In this document: in pieces, positions 58,547 to 64,000 of the stretch
Numbering within the stretch: the first letter of the stretch is position 1
Layout of the letters: every line of letters starts with the position of its first letter
DNA from: a bacterium 1XD42-54
GTDB lineage: Bacteria > Bacillota > Clostridia > Lachnospirales > Lachnospiraceae
NCBI GenBank assembly: GCA_003612585.1
Contig: RAZH01000003.1
Location: forward strand, 164,968-228,967
Length of the DNA: 64,000 bases
Direction of reading: 5' to 3'
Notes under the pieces: generated by a model
Told to the model about the DNA's origin: nothing
Databases searched by the model: none
Seen by the model: only the letters and a program-made list of their open reading frames with translations
Program-made: the position numbers and the translations under genes

Positions 58547-59542
58547 CTATATTTTTTCAATCCCCATCATGCTCACAATAATGCTTGCAAAGAAAAACAG
58601 CAGGAACCATACAGAGGTAATTGTATATAGATAATATTTTTTATTTTCTAAGCAAAGTCCGACTTTTTCCTTCACCTGTTTTCGCTCTTTTATCAAAACG
58701 AAAACGGCAAGCATGAAAAATACTAGTATAATTCCCCATAAGATACAGGCCTGCATGGACTGTGGTAATTCTTTTATCATCTGAGTCAGCACCTGGCTAA
58801 ACAAACAGTTATTTATAATATGCAAGAAGATAGACCATCTTATGGAATAATTCATCGCCACATAGCCTAAAACCAAACCTGCAAACATCGCGAACACAGA
58901 TTGAACCGGCTTCTGATGCATTATCCCAAAGAAAACGGAAGATACCACAATAGCGAAAGATCTCCCGTATTTTTCCAAGCTGCGCATTACAAATCCTCGA
59001 TAAATCAATTCTTCGACAATCGGCCCTATCAGGCTGACATAAAAGAACATCATTATGGTCAGGCCGGCAGAAGATGCTATCATTTTTCCGCCTGCTGCCG
59101 TATATCCAAATTGATTTAATCCTAACTCTAGCACGATATACAACAGATTGTTCGGCAGCTGGATTCCCATAAAAATAATTGCGCACTTAAAAAACGAATG
59201 CACATTCATTGGCTGACATTTCCCAAAAAGCTGTGCAAAAGACACCTTTTTTCTCATAAACAACCAAACAGTCAAAACGCCCAGCAAGCTAAACAACAGA
59301 TATTCCATACCACTTTTGGCTACTGTTTCCCAGAATTCATTATCTTCTATCACTTTATCCAAAAACTGCGTGGCATCTGAAATATCGGATTTCATCATTG
59401 CAGCAATCAGACGTACAACTATGCTGACAGTGAAAACCACCATCATAATAAGTGAATTTACAATGCCCGTAACAGAAATTCTGTTTATGTCTGATTTTAG
59501 CTGTTTTTTAGGAGCTTCATTTTCAGTATACATTTCTCTCAA
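58547..59542 (-). CDS. CPBP/CAAX-type intramembrane protease
   Basis: GPIVEELIYRGFVMRSLEKYGRSFAIVVSSVFFGIMHQ and FLHIINN motifs in multi-TM protein. Confidence 0.87.
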   Translation of the reverse strand: MREMYTENEAPKKQLKSDINRISVTGIVNSLIMMVVFTVSIVVRLIAAMMKSDISDATQFLDKVIEDNEFWETVAKSGMEYLLFSLLGVLTVWLFMRKKVSFAQLFGKCQPMNVHSFFKCAIIFMGIQLPNNLLYIVLELGLNQFGYTAAGGKMIASSAGLTIMMFFYVSLIGPIVEELIYRGFVMRSLEKYGRSFAIVVSSVFFGIMHQKPVQSVFAMFAGLVLGYVAMNYSIRWSIFLHIINNCLFSQVLTQMIKELPQSMQACILWGIILVFFMLAVFVLIKERKQVKEKVGLCLENKKYYLYTITSVWFLLFFFASIIVSMMGIEKI

Positions 59543-59642
59543 CCTCAGAATTTCAATCTGTCGCTTTGTTAATCAGCCCCGTGTTTTTCTTCAGGCCTTT
59601 TCATGACTGTTACCTGTCATATAGGTTTGCTTTTGAAATTTG

Positions 59643-60554
59643 CTATTCCTGAACAGCCCCGATCAGATCTCTGATGCATGACACCTTCTGCTGTCTCATA
59701 TATTCTTCCATCCCGTCAATGATCTCAATCGTCGCCATCGGATTCCGGAAATTTGCCGTTCCGACTGCCACAGCCGTTGCCCCGGCTAGTATAAATTCCA
59801 GCGCATCCTCAGCTGTCTCAATGCCGCCCATGCCAATAATCGGAACAGACACCGCCTGTGCTGTCTGATAGACCATACGCACAGCAATCGGATGTACCGC
59901 CGGTCCTGATACGCCGCCTGTTTTATTTGCAATCGCAAAGCTTCTGCGATTTACATCAATTTTCATTCCGGTCAGCGTATTAATCATGGAAATCGCATCT
60001 GCGCCTCCTGCCTCTGCCGCGCGCGCAATCTCCGTAATATCCGTTACATTCGGGCTCAACTTCATGATCACCGGCTGCTTTGCATGACGCTTTATTTCTT
60101 TTGTAATTTCCTCTACAGCCTTGGGGTCCTGACCGAACGAAATCCCTCCGCATTTTACGTTGGGACAGGAAATATTGATCTCCAGCATGTCAGTACGAGC
60201 TTCATCTGCCAGCCTTTCCACTACCTCACAGTATTCCTCTGTCGTATGTCCGCAGACATTCACGATCACTTTCGTATCATACTGCTCCAGAAACGGCAGG
60301 TCTCTCTGACAAAACGTATCTATCCCCGGATTTTGCAGACCGATTGCATTCATCATTCCACCGCGAATTTCTGCAATCCGCGGTGTCTGATTGCCCGGCC
60401 ACGGCACATTTGCCACACCCTTTGTCACCACCGCGCCAAGTCTCGAAAGGTCCACAAAATCACTGTATTCCATTCCGGACCCAAAAGTCCCGGAAGCCGT
60501 CATCACCGGATTTTTTAATTCTACACCGGCTATGTTTACTCTCATATCTCCCAT
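59643..60554 (-). CDS. pyrD: Dihydroorotate dehydrogenase (class 1B)
   Basis: NPVMTASGTFGSGMEY, NISCPNVKCGGISFGQDP, VIMKLSPNVTDI, GGIETAEDALEFILAGATAVAVGTA. Confidence 0.95.
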   Translation of the reverse strand: MGDMRVNIAGVELKNPVMTASGTFGSGMEYSDFVDLSRLGAVVTKGVANVPWPGNQTPRIAEIRGGMMNAIGLQNPGIDTFCQRDLPFLEQYDTKVIVNVCGHTTEEYCEVVERLADEARTDMLEINISCPNVKCGGISFGQDPKAVEEITKEIKRHAKQPVIMKLSPNVTDITEIARAAEAGGADAISMINTLTGMKIDVNRRSFAIANKTGGVSGPAVHPIAVRMVYQTAQAVSVPIIGMGGIETAEDALEFILAGATAVAVGTANFRNPMATIEIIDGMEEYMRQQKVSCIRDLIGAVQE

Positions 60555-60608
60555 ACATTCTCTCCTGTTCCCTGTCTCCTTACGGCATCTTCCCGCAAAT
60601 TATCGTAT

Positions 60609-61388
60609 CTAAAGCTCAATGTCTTCTGCTCGGAACACAGGGCCCTCTTTACAAATACGTTTGTTATGCACCTTCGAATGCGCGTCAACCTCTTTGGAAC
60701 CGCAGACGCAAGCCAGACATGCGCCAATCCCACAGGCCATTTTTTCTTCCATGGACACCCAACACTCAATCTCATTTTTCTCTGCATATGCTTTGATCGC
60801 ACGAAGCATCGGTGCTGGTCCACAGGCAAAAATCACATCTGCATGAAGTCCATGTTCCCTGATACAGTCAAGTACGTTTCCCTTTGTTCCGGCGCTGCCG
60901 TCCTCCGTTGCCACATAAAACATGCCGTGGGCTTTCAGTTCATCGGTTAAAAACAATTCATCCCGATAGCCTGCTACCACCTGCACCTCACCTTCAAGCT
61001 CCTTTGCAAGCTGAACCATCGGCGGAATCCCGATTCCTCCTCCGATCAGAAATGCCTTTTTTCCCTGTTTACACCGCTCCAACGGAAATCCGTTTCCAAG
61101 CGGCCCCAGCACGTCAAGACAATCCCCTGCCTTGCACTGGCTGAATTCTTCCGTCCCTTTGCCCGCTACGCGGTATACAATGCGAAGCCTGCCTTTCTCT
61201 TTATCTGTTTCACAAATACTGATCGGACGCGGAAGAATCCGCCCGGAATCATTGCTGTAAACAGAAATAAACTGCCCCGGCACAGCATATGCTGCAATCT
61301 TTTCTGTCTGAATCCACATGCTGAAAATCTGTGCTGCGATCTGCTCCTGAGAGAGTACGACTGCCTGTTCTCTGAATTTTTCTGCCAT
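60609..61388 (-). CDS. pyrK: Dihydroorotate dehydrogenase electron-transfer subunit
   Basis: RPISICETDKEKGRLRIVYRV, GGGIGIPPMVQLAKEL, MEEKMACGIGACLACVC. Confidence 0.94.
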   Translation of the reverse strand: MAEKFREQAVVLSQEQIAAQIFSMWIQTEKIAAYAVPGQFISVYSNDSGRILPRPISICETDKEKGRLRIVYRVAGKGTEEFSQCKAGDCLDVLGPLGNGFPLERCKQGKKAFLIGGGIGIPPMVQLAKELEGEVQVVAGYRDELFLTDELKAHGMFYVATEDGSAGTKGNVLDCIREHGLHADVIFACGPAPMLRAIKAYAEKNEIECWVSMEEKMACGIGACLACVCGSKEVDAHSKVHNKRICKEGPVFRAEDIEL

Positions 61389-61439
61389 TCTATGCTCCTG
61401 CCTCCGCGGGCATTGTAAGCCCGTCTTTCGTATCTGTTT

Positions 61440-62366
61440 TTACCTGTTCTGCAATGCGTGGTTGATATCTTCAATCATATCAATCACAGCCTGGCGGCTT
61501 GCCTGTGCAAAATGCTCTGCTCCAAATTTTGCATATTTTTCCTGTTTGTAAGCTGCAATAATTCCTCGTGAAGAATTCACAATAGCACCCAGTCCGTCCT
61601 CATTAAAATAGTGTACCAGGTCTGCTGCCTTTCCTCCCTGTGCACCGTATCCCGGCACAAGAATAAAGGACTTCGGCATCACCTTACGCAGTACCTTGCC
61701 CATTTCCGGATAGGTTGCGCCTACAACAGCGCCAACATAACTGTAATCCTCTCCCATACAGGATTCTGCCCACTCAGCTACCTTTTCGCCCACCAACTCA
61801 TACAGGGGCTTTCCGTCCACTAACCGGTCCTGAAACTCTCCGCTCGACGGATTTGAAGTTTTTACCAGAATAAACAATCCCTTTTTCTCTTTCTGGCACA
61901 CTTCGAGAAATGGTTTAATTCCGTCCGTTCCAAGATATGGATTTACCGTCGCAAAATCTTCCCCAAACGGCGTCAGAACCTGGCTTCCAACCTGCACATT
62001 CCCAAGATGTGCCGCTGCATAGGCGGCTGAAGTAGAGCCGATGTCACCGCGCTTCACATCGCCGATCACAACAAGCCCTTTCTCTTTACAGTAATCAACG
62101 GTCTTTTTAAATGCCTGAAGCCCAGGTATGCCAAACTGTTCATACATCGCAATCTGCGGCTTTACAGCCGGAATCAAATCACAAGTTTCATCTACAATCG
62201 CCTTGTTAAACTGCCAGATCGCTTCCGCCGCCCCTTCCAGCGTCTCTCCATACTCTGCAAACGCTTCTTTTACAATCGGTTCTGGCACAAAACCCATCAT
62301 TGGATCTAGGCCTACCACAATCGGTGCATTCGTTTTTTTCATGTTTTCAATTAATTTCTGTATCAT
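61440..62366 (-). CDS. pyrF: Orotidine 5'-phosphate decarboxylase (type 2)
   Basis: IVVGLDPMMGFVP, VIGDVKRGDIGSTSAAYA, LVKTSNPSSGEFQD, GYGAQGGKAAD. Confidence 0.94.
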   Translation of the reverse strand: MIQKLIENMKKTNAPIVVGLDPMMGFVPEPIVKEAFAEYGETLEGAAEAIWQFNKAIVDETCDLIPAVKPQIAMYEQFGIPGLQAFKKTVDYCKEKGLVVIGDVKRGDIGSTSAAYAAAHLGNVQVGSQVLTPFGEDFATVNPYLGTDGIKPFLEVCQKEKKGLFILVKTSNPSSGEFQDRLVDGKPLYELVGEKVAEWAESCMGEDYSYVGAVVGATYPEMGKVLRKVMPKSFILVPGYGAQGGKAADLVHYFNEDGLGAIVNSSRGIIAAYKQEKYAKFGAEHFAQASRQAVIDMIEDINHALQNR

Positions 62367-62426
62367 AACTGTCCTCCGTTTTGTTTCTAATCGAATTTTC
62401 TGTTGTATTGTTATTATTGCTTTATT

Positions 62427-63233
62427 TTATGTTTTACATCTTTTTCTTTTATTCAATGTACCCTGTACATACGCTCTCCCATATTTCCACAGACCGTTTA
62501 CCGCATAGGTGCAGAACAAAATGGCAGCGCCAATAACTGAAAAACCTGCATACCGGTACGCCCGGTACGTCATCTCTGCGGATTTCAACTTATTGCCCGA
62601 TTTTCCGTCTGACGTCAGCCGATATTTCAAAAGGGGCTCATTTATCGCTGCTGCCCACCTGTATTTTTTTAAAATCCCAAGCCATGCAATGTAATCCTCA
62701 TGGCTGTCCTCGTGTTGCATCGGAAACTCCCGCGCCACATCGGTTCTTACTAAAACAGAAGAACAGTTAATGCAGTTGTGCAACAAAAGCATCCGGTACG
62801 TGATATGCTCTGAAACCCCGATTACGCGCCCGGTTCCTTTTCCTTCCGGCGTTATCAGCTCTCTCCCCGTCGCACACAGTACCACCTGCCCGTCCTTCAT
62901 CCTGGCAAGCTGCTTTGTCAGCTTGTCCTTTTCCCACCAGTCATCTGCGTCCAAAAATGCAACATATACGCCGCGTGCCAGGGAAACACCACGATTCCTT
63001 GTCGCCGCTGCTCCAAGGTTTTTCTCGTTTTTCAGATAACGAATCCTTGGTTCCCTGCGATACGTTTCCATAATTGCATCCAGATCATCTGGCGAACAGT
63101 CATTCAGAACAAGAACCTCCAATGCCACATCCTGTATCAGCGCAGAATCAATCGCATGACAGATCGTCTCTGCACAACCATACGCAGGAATAATTACAGA
63201 TACAAGTACGTCATCCTGCTCCTTATTTCCCAT
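62427..63233 (-). CDS. Family 2 glycosyltransferase
   Basis: VSVIIPAYGCAETICHAIDSALIQ, LVLNDCSPDDLDAIM, NLGAAATRNRGVSLARGVYVAFLDADDWW. Confidence 0.93.
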   Translation of the reverse strand: MGNKEQDDVLVSVIIPAYGCAETICHAIDSALIQDVALEVLVLNDCSPDDLDAIMETYRREPRIRYLKNEKNLGAAATRNRGVSLARGVYVAFLDADDWWEKDKLTKQLARMKDGQVVLCATGRELITPEGKGTGRVIGVSEHITYRMLLLHNCINCSSVLVRTDVAREFPMQHEDSHEDYIAWLGILKKYRWAAAINEPLLKYRLTSDGKSGNKLKSAEMTYRAYRYAGFSVIGAAILFCTYAVNGLWKYGRAYVQGTLNKRKRCKT

Positions 63234-63990
63234 AAGCTGACCTCTTTTGTTTCTTCCTATTCACAGATTTTTTCTGATCTGTCTCCTGTTTTTTAATACA
63301 GACAGGGGGTTCTTCTTCGTTCCCCGACTTTTCTTTCTCGAAAACGGCATCCCCGGCTTCTGTCTGCACAGTCGTATTCACAGAAGCCGCGGTTTTCTGC
63401 CACTGCTCTACACCCTCGGTATTTTCTTTCTGAAACAGAATTTTTACCGTTGTCGCAATGAGCTGCAAATCAAGAACAAAGGAATAATTTTCTATATAGG
63501 TCAAATCCAGCTTCAGCTTATCATACGGGGTCGTGTTATATTTGCCGTATACCTGTGCATAACCGGTCAGTCCTGCTTTTACCTTCAGGCGATAAGAAAA
63601 CTCCGGAATTTCTTTTGCATATTCCGCCGCAATCTCGGGACGCTCCGGCCTTGGCCCGACAAGCGACATATCTCCTTTTATAATGTTCAGAAACTGAGGC
63701 AGCTCATCAAAATGTATGTTGCGCAATACTTTTCCTACCGGAGTCACCCGGCTGTCACCCTTCATGGCCAACCTTGCTCCCTGCTTTTCTGAATCCACAC
63801 GCATACTGCGGAACTTGTAAACCATAAATATCTTTCCGTCCTTGGTCAACCGCTCCTGCTTGTAAAATACTGGGCCACCATCATACGCTTTGATCAAAAC
63901 CGCGATCAGCAAAAAGACCGGTGACAGAACTGCAAACATGAAAGTAGAACAAATCACATCAAAAATGCGTTTGATCACCTGCTTTTCCAC
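63223..63990 (-). CDS. Bacterial sugar transferase (undecaprenyl-phosphate glycosyl-1-phosphate transferase type); may extend past window edge
   Basis: KRIFDVICSTFMFAVLSPVFLLIAVLIK, YKFRSMRVDSEK, LRNIHFDELPQFLNIIKGDMSLVGPRPERPE, VKAGLTGYAQVYGKYN. Confidence 0.92.
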   Translation of the reverse strand: MEKQVIKRIFDVICSTFMFAVLSPVFLLIAVLIKAYDGGPVFYKQERLTKDGKIFMVYKFRSMRVDSEKQGARLAMKGDSRVTPVGKVLRNIHFDELPQFLNIIKGDMSLVGPRPERPEIAAEYAKEIPEFSYRLKVKAGLTGYAQVYGKYNTTPYDKLKLDLTYIENYSFVLDLQLIATTVKILFQKENTEGVEQWQKTAASVNTTVQTEAGDAVFEKEKSGNEEEPPVCIKKQETDQKKSVNRKKQKRSAYGK

Positions 63991-64000
63991 CGTCAGTCCG

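Noticed and set aside
1-64000. CRISPR arrays, tRNA/rRNA genes, IS elements, prophage
   Set aside because: No regularly spaced repeats, tRNA-like cloverleaves, transposases, integrases or phage structural genes were seen; absence of tRNAs is from reading by eye only

Overview
Chromosomal window from a Gram-positive Firmicute; gene content suggests Lachnospiraceae/Clostridia (inference only). Most of it is housekeeping and biosynthesis: RNase P RNA; a dgt-dnaG-rpoD-trmK-Nif3 cluster; comEC and comEA; a two-component system; glgX; divergent argCJBD and argG; a trpEGDCFBA operon behind a T-box; purC; pyrD/pyrK/pyrF. The accessory part runs from about 27.3 to 44.5 kb. Its main feature is a minus-strand operon (about 37.3 to 28.2 kb) that looks like a radical-SAM peptide (RiPP) maturation and export system. 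It contains a radical SAM/SPASM maturase fused to a second C-terminal domain, a degenerate acyl-carrier-like protein lacking the carrier Ser, a 60-aa Cys-rich precursor (CWCPCEGVSCACW), a subtilisin-like protease, an ABC exporter without a C39 domain, and an ATPase with two FtsX-like permeases. Other points of note: a mutually exclusive terminator/antiterminator leader in front of an ABC-F gene; a RelBE-type module with a likely antitoxin frameshift and a toxin ORF running through the argG terminator; ARG-box-like operators over both divergent arg promoters; a hairpin array inside the trp leader; a Fic module with decayed flanking ORFs; and a BlaI/BlaR1-adjacent transporter/secreted-protein locus. 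All assignments come from reading motifs by eye; no database search was run.
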